Source of the DNA: UBA349 sp964444115
GTDB lineage: Archaea > Methanobacteriota > Methanobacteria > Methanobacteriales > Methanobacteriaceae
DNA: 64,000 bases
Reading direction: 5' to 3'
NCBI GenBank assembly: GCA_964444115.1
Contig: CAYUFT010000001.1
Span: forward strand, 1-64,000
A model generated the notes under the pieces. It had not been told where the DNA came from and did not search any database. It was given only the letters and a program-made list of their open reading frames with translations. This document shows positions 17,826 through 27,792 of this stretch, piece by piece. Each line of letters begins with the position of its first letter. Positions within the stretch are counted from its first letter, which is position 1. Position numbers and translations under genes: made by a program.

Positions 17826-19025
17826 TTAGATGAAATGTGAATATATATTATAAATTTGCTTAGAAATCACTTTCCAAGTATAATGTTTTTTTGCTTCTTC
17901 AAGTATCTTATTATTATCCCATTCTTTAGAAAGCGCTTTTAATATACCATTAGCCAAATCTTCAGAATTTTTTGCCTTAACTAAGATTCCGAGATCTTTA
18001 TTTATCATATTAGGGATGTTACCAACTGAAGTAGCTACAACAGGCTTACCACACCCTAATGCTTCAGCAATTACTGTGGGTGATCCTTCATCTAAACTAG
18101 GCAAAACAAATATATCACATGCATTCATCCACCTGGCTATATAATCATGGTTTAATCCACTAATTACTTTTACATTATTTTCTAGGCCTAAAAACTTAAT
18201 CTGATCATCTAAATTCTTCTTTACTCCTGCTCCAATAATATAACACATAATATTTTTTTCAACCTTACATATCTTAGACATAGCGTCAATTAAATATTTG
18301 TGGCCTTTAATTTTAACTAAGTTACCTACTGACAAAATAATTATTGACTTCTTGGGAATTCCAAGTTTTTCTCTTAATAAAATTTTATCCATGGGGAAAA
18401 ATTTATTTTCATCAAAACCATTCGGAATAATTTGAACTTTATCTCTACTTATTCCCATTCTTTCAGTAATAATCAAGGAATTGTTATTACTAGTGGTTAT
18501 AATTCTGTCAGCTTTTTTTAATATTTCACAAGTGCTCTGAAAATTGAAACTACTCTTAAAAGGCTGGTTATATATATCGCCACCATGAGCAGTTATGATA
18601 AAAGGTTTTTTAAGTTCTTCCTTTAAAATTGATCCTATGTAACCTGAAGGATAAATAAAATGGGAATGAATTAAATCAATATCTATCTTTTCTTTATCGA
18701 TTAATTTTTTTACACTTAAAAGACTAAGATTTCCCCTCATTTTCATTATTATATCCATATCTCCTTTAGGCAAGGTAAAATGTTTTGGGAAATATATGTT
18801 AACATTTTCATCAATGTAATTTGTTGGATATGAATTGTAAGTTGAATAATTTCTAAATTTTTTAAATTTAAGTAAAAACTTTGGAAAATATGAAAATGGA
18901 GAAATTACATTTATCTCGTTGAAGTTTTTTTTTTGATATTTTATCTGTTCAGAAACGAAAGTACCTTTATAATATGATTTAAATGGATAAAGATTACTCA
19001 ATACTAATAATTTTTTTTTTTTCAT
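17826..19025 (-). CDS. GT4-family glycosyltransferase
   Basis: A 399-residue retaining GT-B enzyme. The N-terminal domain shows the IDLIHSHFIYPSGYIG and ITAHGGDIY motifs typical of glycosyltransferase subfamily 4. The C-terminal domain has VGNLVKIKGHKYLIDAM and the donor loop DEGSPTVIAEALGCGKPVVAT, with both Glu residues. The N-terminus has a Lys run from an A/T-rich start, and no clear SD is seen. Acts in assembly of the surface glycan. Confidence 0.87.
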   Translation of the reverse strand: MKKKKLLVLSNLYPFKSYYKGTFVSEQIKYQKKNFNEINVISPFSYFPKFLLKFKKFRNYSTYNSYPTNYIDENVNIYFPKHFTLPKGDMDIIMKMRGNLSLLSVKKLIDKEKIDIDLIHSHFIYPSGYIGSILKEELKKPFIITAHGGDIYNQPFKSSFNFQSTCEILKKADRIITTSNNNSLIITERMGISRDKVQIIPNGFDENKFFPMDKILLREKLGIPKKSIIILSVGNLVKIKGHKYLIDAMSKICKVEKNIMCYIIGAGVKKNLDDQIKFLGLENNVKVISGLNHDYIARWMNACDIFVLPSLDEGSPTVIAEALGCGKPVVATSVGNIPNMINKDLGILVKAKNSEDLANGILKALSKEWDNNKILEEAKKHYTWKVISKQIYNIYSHFI

Positions 19026-19036
19026 AATATCAAATT

Positions 19037-20227
19037 TTAGGTTTGGTATAATTCTTCAAAATCTTTTGAAATTTTTTCCCAATCAAATTCTTTAATCCAT
19101 TTTTTTGAGTTAATACTCATTTTCTTTAATATTTTAGGATTTAAATATATTTTCATTTTATCTTTCAAGTCTTCTAGGTTTTCTTCTTCATAAAAAAAAC
19201 CTGTGAAATTTTCAACTACTCTTTCCGGAGCGCCTGTTTTATTAGAAACTATAACCGGTAAACCACAAGATATTGCTTCAAGTATGCTTAAAGAGCATTC
19301 TTTTGGCCAAATACCAACATTTCCCACTGAATAGAATTTATATAGGTCTTTATTTGGCACGGCTTTTAAAAATATAAAATATTCTTCAAGTCTATGTCTA
19401 TGAATCTTAGATTTTATTTTTTTAAGATATTTTTCATCATAAGAACCTACACATAGTACTTTTATTTTTTCCCCATTATTGATAAGATCTATTGCTGCAT
19501 TTATGAATATATGAACTCCTTTATTTTCAACAATTTTTCCAACATAACAAAATACAATTTCATCGCTTTTTATATTGAATTTTTCTCTGTATTTCTTCAT
19601 CATATATTTGTCATGCTTAAAATTTTTAGTATCACATCCTAAAGGAATAATTTCAATATCTTTCAATTCAAGTCCATACATTTTATTCATAAATAATTTA
19701 GTTTCTTCGTGCACTGCAACAAATTTATCAGCATTTTTTTTGATTAATTTAATAAAAAATGTTCTAAATAATTTATAAAGAAATAAAGAAGCCAAACTAC
19801 CACTTATTCCATCATAAGTCGTATGTTCATCTAAAATTAGTTTTGTGGATTTTTTTAGTTTACCTTTTAACTTTGCAACTCTTAATGAAGTGAATGAAAT
19901 TATTCCATGAATATGGATTACATCTGGATTAAAATCTATAATACTTTTTTCTAAATCTTTAATCCATGGTTTATTAAAAAAAATTGGTCCACTAGTAGGT
20001 AATCTTAAAGTTTCTATTCCTTCTTCTATATTAATTCCTGCTTCATATTTTTTTTTATTTGAGTCAAATATTGATTCTGATGATGAAAGATTATTATATA
20101 AATGTAAATACAAATTAGAACTTATTACTCGTACTTCATGCCCTTTTTCGCCCTGAATTCTTGCTAAATGACTTTCCTGATATCCAATTTGAGGTTGGAA
20201 ATAATCGATAATATGTAAAATTTTCAT
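19037..20227 (-). CDS. GT4-family glycosyltransferase
   Basis: A 396-residue GT-B enzyme. N-terminal MKILHIIDYFQPQIGYQE, then DVIHIHGIISF and LDEHTTYDG. The C-terminal domain contains FCYVGKIVENKGVHIFI and the donor loop PKECSLSILEAISCGLPVI. SD TATGGAG sits just before the ATG. Twelve bases separate it from the next gene in the operon. Sugar specificity unknown. Confidence 0.87.
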   Translation of the reverse strand: MKILHIIDYFQPQIGYQESHLARIQGEKGHEVRVISSNLYLHLYNNLSSSESIFDSNKKKYEAGINIEEGIETLRLPTSGPIFFNKPWIKDLEKSIIDFNPDVIHIHGIISFTSLRVAKLKGKLKKSTKLILDEHTTYDGISGSLASLFLYKLFRTFFIKLIKKNADKFVAVHEETKLFMNKMYGLELKDIEIIPLGCDTKNFKHDKYMMKKYREKFNIKSDEIVFCYVGKIVENKGVHIFINAAIDLINNGEKIKVLCVGSYDEKYLKKIKSKIHRHRLEEYFIFLKAVPNKDLYKFYSVGNVGIWPKECSLSILEAISCGLPVIVSNKTGAPERVVENFTGFFYEEENLEDLKDKMKIYLNPKILKKMSINSKKWIKEFDWEKISKDFEELYQT

Positions 20228-20274
20228 ATTTTACTCCATAATGTGATTAAAAATTATTAATCAATGACTAAAAA

Positions 20275-21411
20275 TTAAATACAGCTTTCATATATCTTTT
20301 CAAGATTTTTAACAATTTCATTGATATTAAATTCATTTTTTATAAGATTTCGACCTTTTTTTCCAAATTTTTGACTTAAATGATTGTCAATCAAAATATC
20401 ATAAATGCCATTTTTAAAAGAATTTATATCGTAATCAGTAACATATCCTACATTATCTTCAATCCACTCAAGCTCATCCACTTTATTCGTTGTCACGATC
20501 GGTGTTTTGCAAGCGCATGCCTCTAGAAAAGTTACTGGAAATCCAGAAAAAGTAGGTGTCACAAAAACATCTGCATCTTTGAAAGCAGATAATTTGTTAT
20601 TTCCATATAATGGCCCAGTAATTATAGTATTTTCTATTTTGAATTTTTTTATTATATTATTTAGTTCATTAAGGAAACCATCATCTGGGCCAGCAATTAC
20701 GAGTTTTAAATTATTAAAGTCTGTATTTAATTCTTTAAATGCTTTTAAAAGTAGACTAAGGCCTTTAGTTTTAGTTATTCTTCCCAAATAAAGAATGATC
20801 TTTTCATCATTATTTATAGAATATCTTTTTTTGAAATTTCCCTTTTCAGGCAAATTTTCATATTCTGAAAAATCTAATCCATTAGGTAATATGCATACTT
20901 TACTTGATGGATAATTAATTTTATTATAATATTCTTTTTCAGTTTTGGTAAGCGCTAATAATTTACAAGCATTTCTAAGTATTTTATATCCATATAAATT
21001 ATCATAAATCTTTTTAAAAAATTTTTTCTGCTGATATGGAAATAAAGAACCATGAGTTTGGATAATATAGGGTATATCATATTTTTTTGCATAAAATTGT
21101 ATTATATTATTCTGATAAGATCTAGGACTATGCATATGAATAACATCAAAATTTTTAACATTATTTTTAGCCCATTTTTTTATTGAAGGTGAATAAAAAA
21201 ATGAAGTTGCATGAAAAACACAATTTAAAGGAATTACATCAACACCTAATTTTTCAATTGAAGAAGCATATTCTTTATCAAATCCGTAATTAGTAGTAAT
21301 TATTGTTACATCATGTCCAAATTCAGCTAATTTTTTGGAATAATTATAACAAACATTTACATCCCCACCTCTTTCTCTAGCGAAGTATGAAATCACCTGA
21401 AGAATTTTCAT
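20275..21411 (-). CDS. GT4-family glycosyltransferase
   Basis: A 378-residue GT-B enzyme. N-terminal domain with RERGGDVNVCYNYSKKLAEFGHDV, DVIHMHSPRS and IIQTHGSLFPYQ. C-terminal domain with ILYLGRITKTKGLSLLLKAF and donor loop TPTFSGFPVTFLEACACKTP, where the first acidic residue of the usual Ex7E motif is replaced by Ser but the second Glu is kept. A strong SD, AGGAGG, precedes the ATG. Confidence 0.87.
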   Translation of the reverse strand: MKILQVISYFARERGGDVNVCYNYSKKLAEFGHDVTIITTNYGFDKEYASSIEKLGVDVIPLNCVFHATSFFYSPSIKKWAKNNVKNFDVIHMHSPRSYQNNIIQFYAKKYDIPYIIQTHGSLFPYQQKKFFKKIYDNLYGYKILRNACKLLALTKTEKEYYNKINYPSSKVCILPNGLDFSEYENLPEKGNFKKRYSINNDEKIILYLGRITKTKGLSLLLKAFKELNTDFNNLKLVIAGPDDGFLNELNNIIKKFKIENTIITGPLYGNNKLSAFKDADVFVTPTFSGFPVTFLEACACKTPIVTTNKVDELEWIEDNVGYVTDYDINSFKNGIYDILIDNHLSQKFGKKGRNLIKNEFNINEIVKNLEKIYESCI

Positions 21412-21438
21412 TATATCCTCCTAATATTTAAATAGGGT

Positions 21439-22194
21439 TCATTTTTGCAATAAAACAACAACAGTAGAAGATAAATGGTTTAATAATGGTATTTTCTCAA
21501 ATAATTTTTCAGATAATTCAACTGGTTTGCAGAGATATCTTAAATAATAATTACCATCAAATCTGCTTTTTCCAATCAAATAAGATAAAGCAAAGCTGTA
21601 AGGCAATATATTAAAGATTTTTTTTACTTTGAAACCGTTATTAAGACATTTTTTTTTAAATTCGAAAGGATTTAAAGGATCTTCATCTTCGGTATGAATA
21701 TCTAATGGTGATATTTTCCTACCAATTATGCCCGGGGGGTTGAATTTATTTGGTTCCATTAAAATCAAATATTTACCTTCTTTAGAAACTCTGTAAAGTT
21801 CTTTAAGAGATTTATTCACGTCTAAATGATGAATTATTCCCATACCTATTACTAAATCAAAGGTATTATCTTCAAAAGGAAGATTAGTACAATCTGCAGC
21901 AAAAAAATCTGCTTCAGGTATTTTTTTTTTAGCTTTTTCTATTAGAACCTTATTAATATCCACACCAGTAATATTGTATCCTTGAGAACTAATTTTTTTA
22001 GTTAACCAACCTCCTCCACAGCCATAATCTAATATATGTTCAGGATTAACTTTTTTTATAATATCTAATATAATTTCCATCTCTCTTTTTCTAATAACAT
22101 TTGGGAAAATTATTTGATCATATGCATCAATTTCACAAGTATCAAATGAAACTTTTGCCTTGTCATATGTTTCAATTTCATTTTTAAGTGACAT
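21439..22194 (-). CDS. Class I SAM-dependent methyltransferase
   Basis: A 251-residue protein with motif I HILDYGCGGGWLTKKI, the acidic loop VDINKVLIEKA, and NTFDLVIGMGIIHHLD with a following LYRVSKEGKYLILMEPN. Typical Methyltransf_11/25 architecture. It lies between two glycosyltransferase genes and most likely methylates a sugar or the lipid-linked glycan, by context only. Confidence 0.8.
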   Translation of the reverse strand: MSLKNEIETYDKAKVSFDTCEIDAYDQIIFPNVIRKREMEIILDIIKKVNPEHILDYGCGGGWLTKKISSQGYNITGVDINKVLIEKAKKKIPEADFFAADCTNLPFEDNTFDLVIGMGIIHHLDVNKSLKELYRVSKEGKYLILMEPNKFNPPGIIGRKISPLDIHTEDEDPLNPFEFKKKCLNNGFKVKKIFNILPYSFALSYLIGKSRFDGNYYLRYLCKPVELSEKLFEKIPLLNHLSSTVVVLLQK

Positions 22195-22252
22195 AATAAT
22201 ACCTATCCTAAAATATATTTATTAATTTCAATGGTGGAGAATAGAATCTGAG

Positions 22253-23482
22253 TTATATTATTCCTAATTTTGTAAATATTCTATCATATTTTTCTGTATT
22301 ATTTTCTAAAATCATATTTTTTTCAAAAAATACTCTTCCATTTTTTCCTAATGATTTTAGCTCTAAATCATTTTTAAATTTCAAAATAGCATCTTTAAAT
22401 CCTTCAATATCTCCTGGTTCAACCACAATACCACATTGAGCTTTTTTAATAAACTCAGCAGTCTCAATTTCACTTGAAAGAACACCAATCACTGGTTGTT
22501 CCATGGCCAGCAGATTAGTCAACTTACCTGGTAAACAAGGTGCTTTCATTCTTTTATCCAGGGATACTATGGAAACATCTGAAGAATTTACTATGTTATA
22601 ATACTCTTCTCTTGGTTGGAAAGGCAATAGTTTTAAATTGCCGATATTTTCATTTTTTACACGACTTTCCAAGCTTTCTCTACCCATTCCATCTCCGGCA
22701 ATATAGAATACAATATCTTCATATTCTTTTAATTCTTTGGCTACATCTAAAATATTATCAATTCCCTGGAAAGGGGATAAAATACCGGCATAGGTGATTA
22801 AAAACTTATCTTCAATTCCTTCTTTTATTTTGAAGTCTTTTTTCATCTTAAATTGTTCTATATCAGAAAGATTAGTACCATTAAAAATATGGGTAACTTT
22901 TTCAGTATTTGCTCCCCTATCAACCACATAATCTATCCCACCTTCAGATAAAACAGTTATATGGTCTGCATTTTTATAAGATTGTCTTTCAATATATTCC
23001 AAAAGCTTAATCATAATTGGATTTTTCTTAATTCCACCGTAATTCACATCAATTAATTCCTGTGGGTGGAAATCCTGGTAGTTAAGGACAGAGGGAGTGT
23101 CATCATATCTTTTTAAAAGCTTGGCGAAATAATAGAATGGTAATGGGGGAATATAAATCAAAGAAACGTCACATTTAATTCCTAATTTTTTATAATGATA
23201 ATAATATTGAATTGGTAAATAGAAATGTTCAAGGCCTCTAAATAATTCTAAATCTCTTACTGAGAAGTGTTTTACCCGGTGAACATTGATTCCATCAATA
23301 TTTTCTTCAAAAGGAAATTCTTTTCCAATATCATTTTTATCTAAATTGAATTCACGAGGATAAGAAGTTAAAACGTGTACTTCATGCCCTCCTTTGACGA
23401 AAGCTTTCGCTAAATCGAAATAAACATGCGCAGCACTGCCTATTTCCGGTACAAAATAAGCTACAACCATTAAAATTTTCAT
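22253..23482 (-). CDS. GT4-family glycosyltransferase, WbuB-like
   Basis: A 409-residue GT-B enzyme. The N-terminal region PEIGSAAHVYFDLAKAFVKGGHEV with a basic patch, and the C-terminal KAPCLPGKLTNLLAMEQPVIG, resemble the WbuB/FnlA-associated glycosyltransferases that transfer acetamido sugars such as FucNAc or QuiNAc. That specificity is an analogy, not shown. ATG 23482 has an AAAGTGATC ribosome-binding site. It is near the upstream end of the leftward operon. Confidence 0.85.
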   Translation of the reverse strand: MKILMVVAYFVPEIGSAAHVYFDLAKAFVKGGHEVHVLTSYPREFNLDKNDIGKEFPFEENIDGINVHRVKHFSVRDLELFRGLEHFYLPIQYYYHYKKLGIKCDVSLIYIPPLPFYYFAKLLKRYDDTPSVLNYQDFHPQELIDVNYGGIKKNPIMIKLLEYIERQSYKNADHITVLSEGGIDYVVDRGANTEKVTHIFNGTNLSDIEQFKMKKDFKIKEGIEDKFLITYAGILSPFQGIDNILDVAKELKEYEDIVFYIAGDGMGRESLESRVKNENIGNLKLLPFQPREEYYNIVNSSDVSIVSLDKRMKAPCLPGKLTNLLAMEQPVIGVLSSEIETAEFIKKAQCGIVVEPGDIEGFKDAILKFKNDLELKSLGKNGRVFFEKNMILENNTEKYDRIFTKLGII

Positions 23483-23531
23483 ATGATCACTTTAATTAAA
23501 AATAGGATTATAAAAAACAGAGTTCTAAAAT

Positions 23532-24227
23532 TTAATTTTTTACAGGGAACCTTCTGCTTAGCATAAAACTCAAATGTCTCCAGCCATCTCTAAATGACCT
23601 AAGCTTAGTTTCTCCGGCTTCTCGTTTTTTCATACTTATGGGAACTTCAGTTATTCTAAGATTTTTTTGAGAAGCATCAACAAGCATTTCTAGAGCGAAT
23701 TCCATTCCAGAGGTTCTTAAATTTAATTTTTCTAAAGATTCTCTTTTGATAGATCTCATTCCACAGTGTGTATCTGTAAAATCAGTTTTAAATAGTAAAT
23801 TGAGTATAAAAGTTAGTAATGGATTGCCCACATGTTTATGAAGTGGATTCATAGCTCCATTTTCCATCATTTCATTCATCCTGGATCCTACAACTAATTC
23901 AAAGTCGTCGTTTACAATAGGTTCAATAAAATCATAAACCATTTCAAAAGGATGGGAACCATCAGCGTCACCCATAACAACTAGGTCTCCACTAAATTCT
24001 TTAAATCCTCTTTTATATGCGTTTCCGTATCCTTGATTTGATTCATGGATAACTTTTGCTCCTGCATCTAATGCTTCTTGAGCAGTATTATCTACTGAAC
24101 CATTGTCAATAACTATTATTTCGGTTTCAAAACCTAATTCTTCTAGTTTATTTACAGGAATATCCTTAATGGTCTTTCCTACAATACCTTCTTCATTTAA
24201 GGCAGGTATAATTATTGAAATCATCAT
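23532..24227 (-). CDS. GT2 polyprenyl-phosphate glycosyltransferase (Dpm1-like)
   Basis: A 231-residue GT-A enzyme: ISIIIPALNEEGIVG, IIVIDNGSVDNTAQEA, the DxD-type motif VMGDADGSHPFEM, and FTDTHCGMRSIKRESL. It lacks C-terminal membrane helices, as in Dpm1-like soluble forms. It would load a hexose onto a polyprenyl phosphate as donor for GT-C enzymes such as the one at 16032. It is the first gene of the leftward operon; SD GGTGAT lies upstream and the start may be the second Met. Confidence 0.85.
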   Translation of the reverse strand: MMISIIIPALNEEGIVGKTIKDIPVNKLEELGFETEIIVIDNGSVDNTAQEALDAGAKVIHESNQGYGNAYKRGFKEFSGDLVVMGDADGSHPFEMVYDFIEPIVNDDFELVVGSRMNEMMENGAMNPLHKHVGNPLLTFILNLLFKTDFTDTHCGMRSIKRESLEKLNLRTSGMEFALEMLVDASQKNLRITEVPISMKKREAGETKLRSFRDGWRHLSFMLSRRFPVKN

Positions 24228-24349
24228 TTAAAAATCACCATTACACGACCCCAATCATTAATATAAATTTCTTAAAATAATTGCATATAAATATAACTGT
24301 TATCAATCGCTAAATTTTTATTTATAATTGGCTAAAATTTGAAATTAAT

Positions 24350-25531
24350 CTACAGCGGCTTTTTACCATATCTTTTTAGTAATAAAAAAGGCCTAATCAC
24401 ATGATATAATGGGAATAATGGCTCGGGTAATGGAAAATCATTAAAATCTCTGTAGCCGGGTTTTGTAAAACTATTAAAACAATCTTTAATCCCATGAAAA
24501 ATGTTCTCTCTTTTTCTAAAGTCTAAAAAGAACTTTTCAAATAGATTTAGAGATTTTTTTTGCTCAATGAAAATTTGTTTTTTAATATTATATGCTATTT
24601 TTGTTGCTGTAGAATCTTTATTTATTTCATTTTTAATCTCTTCTGGAATATTTAAATTAAATAAATCTCTGGCTAAAATCAAATTCACTATTATCATTCG
24701 TTCTATGCCTAATTTTTTTGATGATACAATAATTTCTTCCCAGTCAATATTTTCTCTTTTTATAAATTCCGCAATATCACATATCCATGATAATTTTTTC
24801 CAATCATGCTTTGCGGAATGGACACATAAAACTTGTATCTGGCTTTCAGGAGAAAATGTATTTAATTTAAATCCGTTTATTTCTTTTTTATATGCTTTAT
24901 TAGAAATAAAATCATGATTTATGGGGAAAGAAATGAAATCACCTTCAAATTTCCATTTAATTTCAAATATAGTCCCATTATTTTTATTAATAAAACTATG
25001 CTCCGTGATGAATTTTAGATAATATGCATCCTCTTTAAAATTAAGGGATGGATACAATTCATAGCCATGTTCAACCATAACCCGTTTAACATTTAATGCA
25101 TTTGATTTATCAATAAAAAGATCAATATCTCCAAATTCTCTTAATCCAATATTACCATAGGCCTGTAATGCTAAAACAGGCCCTTTATATGCAATTGCAT
25201 TAATTCCATTATTTTTTAACAATTCCATAACCTTTACCAGTTCTCCCGTTAGCAGAAGATTTTTGCGAACATTATTCTGATAAAATGTTTTTAATTTATT
25301 TAAAATATCATCTGGAACTTTTTCAGGGCAGATAGAATTTAAATTGTAATATAAAGTAGGCCTTAATCGATGTCGGGTAGTAAAATCAATAATATATTCC
25401 CAATTTAATTCTGAATCACATAATAATGAAATTTTATTTTTTAATTTTGGATTAATATTGTTACTACTACAATAAAGAATAAAATGATCTTCAACTGTTA
25501 ATTCAATGTTAGAATCTTTTTTAATTTTCAT
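24350..25531 (-). CDS. Nucleotidyltransferase family protein (NTP_transf_5-like)
   Basis: A 393-residue protein of the uncharacterised NTP_transf_5 (PF14907) type. The core is NAIAYKGPVLALQAYG, then REFGDIDLFIDK (the GDxD-like metal site) around residue 135-146. The C-terminal half has CVHSAKHDWKKLSWICDIAEFI, also usual in the family. Such proteins are recurrent in RiPP and lasso-peptide loci, but the reaction is unknown to me. Here it is next to the ABC exporter and HprK-like gene. It is preceded by 122 bp without a gene from the GT2 gene. Confidence 0.72.
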   Translation of the reverse strand: MKIKKDSNIELTVEDHFILYCSSNNINPKLKNKISLLCDSELNWEYIIDFTTRHRLRPTLYYNLNSICPEKVPDDILNKLKTFYQNNVRKNLLLTGELVKVMELLKNNGINAIAYKGPVLALQAYGNIGLREFGDIDLFIDKSNALNVKRVMVEHGYELYPSLNFKEDAYYLKFITEHSFINKNNGTIFEIKWKFEGDFISFPINHDFISNKAYKKEINGFKLNTFSPESQIQVLCVHSAKHDWKKLSWICDIAEFIKRENIDWEEIIVSSKKLGIERMIIVNLILARDLFNLNIPEEIKNEINKDSTATKIAYNIKKQIFIEQKKSLNLFEKFFLDFRKRENIFHGIKDCFNSFTKPGYRDFNDFPLPEPLFPLYHVIRPFLLLKRYGKKPL

Positions 25532-25635
25532 GGATATCAGAGTTACTATAAATAATATTTATAAACTATGAGTTATTGATGTTATATATTAATTATTAGA
25601 TATATTTAAAAATCAATTAATATTTTGGTGGATAA

Positions 25636-26040
25636 ATGGACAAAAAAATTATTATTATAATTCTAATCTTATTTACAGTTACTATTTCAGGGTGTACATT
25701 CAAAACAGAATCTGATGGCACCTTTGGCCAGAAACCAAATGCTACCATTAACGATTTATATATTGTAAACTCCACAGGAGATCATTACGATCGAAATAAC
25801 ACAACAATATATTATGTGTGGGGATATGTGGGAAATAAAGCAGGTAATCAAGCACCTAATGTGCAAATAACGGTCAAATTCTATAGTGAAAATGGTACTT
25901 TAATCGGAACTAACACCACATCACCAAATAAACCAAAAATCATTCCACCAGAAGGCCAATCTTACTATTATGCTGGTTTTAAAGATCCTAACAAAACCAT
26001 TAATAACTACACCATCTCACTAGCAATGAATTCAAAATAA
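25636..26040 (+). CDS. Small lipoprotein, FxLyD-like
   Basis: A 134-residue exported protein with a lipobox-like VTISGC at about residue 20 after a hydrophobic run. The rest is a beta-rich domain (IYYVWGYVGNKAGNQAPNVQITVKF ... TLIGTN) resembling the FxLyD domain found in archaeal and bacterial surface lipoproteins. It ends 9 bp into the convergent ABC transporter gene. Whether it belongs with the lasso genes is unclear. Confidence 0.7.
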   Translation: MDKKIIIIILILFTVTISGCTFKTESDGTFGQKPNATINDLYIVNSTGDHYDRNNTTIYYVWGYVGNKAGNQAPNVQITVKFYSENGTLIGTNTTSPNKPKIIPPEGQSYYYAGFKDPNKTINNYTISLAMNSK

Positions 26041-27792
26041 CTCCTTAAATTTTCCTTTTTTCTTATTAAAATCTTCCCAACTACCTTCCTCCACAATATG
26101 CCCATCTTGCATCAAATAAATTACATCCGCACTTTCTATGGTAGAAAACCTGTGAGCAATCATTAAAATAGTCAAATCTCCGTGTAGTTTCTCAATAGAC
26201 TCCAATATCTTTTTCTCATTTTTGGAATCCAGATTACTGGTGGCTTCGTCCATTATCAAAAGGGATGGCCTCATTAATAATGCTCGGGCCAGAGCCAAAC
26301 GCTGCCTTTCTCCACCAGATAATCTAACTCCCCTATCTCCAATAACAGTATCTAATCCTTCAGGAAGATCAAAAACAAAATCCGCTGATGAAATTTCTAA
26401 AACATCATTAAGTTCTCCTTCACCAGCATCATTTTGAGCCAATAATAAATTATTTCGAACGGTATCATTGAATAAAAAAGTATCCTGGGCCACATATCCA
26501 ATTTGATTTCTCCAAGACGCGAAATTCTCTAATTCCACACCATCAATACTTATCTGACCTTTATCAGGCCTTAAAAGACCCATGACTAAATCAGCAGTGG
26601 TACTTTTTCCAGCACCGGAAAGGCCCACTAAAGCAGTTATTTGGTTCTTTGTAATTTTTAAATTAAGATTTTTAATATTCAAGGTATCTTGATAGGAAAA
26701 AGAAACTTCTTGGAATTGGATTTCTTTTTCAAAAACTATATCTCCTGATTCGGGTTCACTTTCAGAAGCCTTTGAACATTCTCTTTTTAAATTAATTACA
26801 TTTACAAAGGCCGGCAGCATGTTTATAAAGTATTGATAACTTCTTTGAATAGTTGAAAATCGTGGTATGATTCTTATAAAAAGGAATAATAGAATTAAAA
26901 GCTCGGCCGTAGAAATTTTCATTATTTCCACTACAAAAAAAACGATAAAGCTTAAAATAATTACGGAACCAACGTCAAATAAGAAACGAACATCAGCATA
27001 GCTTTTTATAGTTTCCATATATTTATTGGCCACACCCTGAGTAATATTGGAAAAAGTGTTAATATTCTTTTTTTCCATATTAAAACTTTTAATAGTCTTC
27101 ATCCCATCTAAATGTTGATTAGTAATGGAATAAAGATTTTTAGTAGTACTTGATAGATCTTCACCCTTCAGGTGGGATGTTTGGCTCTTTTTTTTAAGTA
27201 AAAGAAGTAAAATGATTCCGATTATAAAAATAATTCCAGCAATAGGTCCTGATATTTGCATAGCAAAAATGATGTAAACTACCAGCACAAAAATACTGGC
27301 TATTAAAGTTAAAAACTGGCTGGTTCCCATGCTCACCCGTTCGATTTCATTGGTTAGGGCATGGGCAAAATGTGCTGATGGTTTTTTAGAGAAAAAAAGC
27401 CACCTGGATTCAGAGATAGCTTTAAAAAGCTTTTTTCTAAGATCTGCGGCAAAGCCGTACTGAATCTGGGAGCTTTCTGTGGTCTGTAACTTAGTTAAAA
27501 AAGCATTTAAACTGATAATGATGACATATATGATTAATACTGCACCTAAGGTTGGTTTAATATGGATATAATTAAAAAATGAGGCTATACTTCCAGCAAT
27601 CTGGCCCAGAGCACCTTGTTGAACATCCAGGCCTACTAGTTGCAGTAAGGGGACGAGTAGAAGAAGGCCTATTCCTTCGCTAAGACTTATCAGCACCATT
27701 AGTGATATGGTGAAAGAAAATTTTTTAGAATCGAACCTGGTTAAGAGTCTCAGGTAATTCCAAAAGTGACTATCCGTAATTTTTTCTCTCAT
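26032..27792 (-). CDS. ABC exporter (fused TMD-NBD), probable lasso-peptide exporter
   Basis: A 586-residue half-transporter: six membrane helices in the first ~330 residues, then an ATPase domain with Walker A GLSGAGKSTTADL, Q-loop YVAQDT, signature LSGGERQRLALARAL, Walker B LLIMDEATSNLD and the switch His in IAHRFSTI. All catalytic positions are intact. The start ATG overlaps the end of the HprK-like gene by 23 bp, which implies co-translation. Lasso loci usually carry such an exporter, giving secretion and self-protection; lipid A-type flippases are the alternative. Confidence 0.85.
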   Translation of the reverse strand: MREKITDSHFWNYLRLLTRFDSKKFSFTISLMVLISLSEGIGLLLLVPLLQLVGLDVQQGALGQIAGSIASFFNYIHIKPTLGAVLIIYVIIISLNAFLTKLQTTESSQIQYGFAADLRKKLFKAISESRWLFFSKKPSAHFAHALTNEIERVSMGTSQFLTLIASIFVLVVYIIFAMQISGPIAGIIFIIGIILLLLLKKKSQTSHLKGEDLSSTTKNLYSITNQHLDGMKTIKSFNMEKKNINTFSNITQGVANKYMETIKSYADVRFLFDVGSVIILSFIVFFVVEIMKISTAELLILLFLFIRIIPRFSTIQRSYQYFINMLPAFVNVINLKRECSKASESEPESGDIVFEKEIQFQEVSFSYQDTLNIKNLNLKITKNQITALVGLSGAGKSTTADLVMGLLRPDKGQISIDGVELENFASWRNQIGYVAQDTFLFNDTVRNNLLLAQNDAGEGELNDVLEISSADFVFDLPEGLDTVIGDRGVRLSGGERQRLALARALLMRPSLLIMDEATSNLDSKNEKKILESIEKLHGDLTILMIAHRFSTIESADVIYLMQDGHIVEEGSWEDFNKKKGKFKELF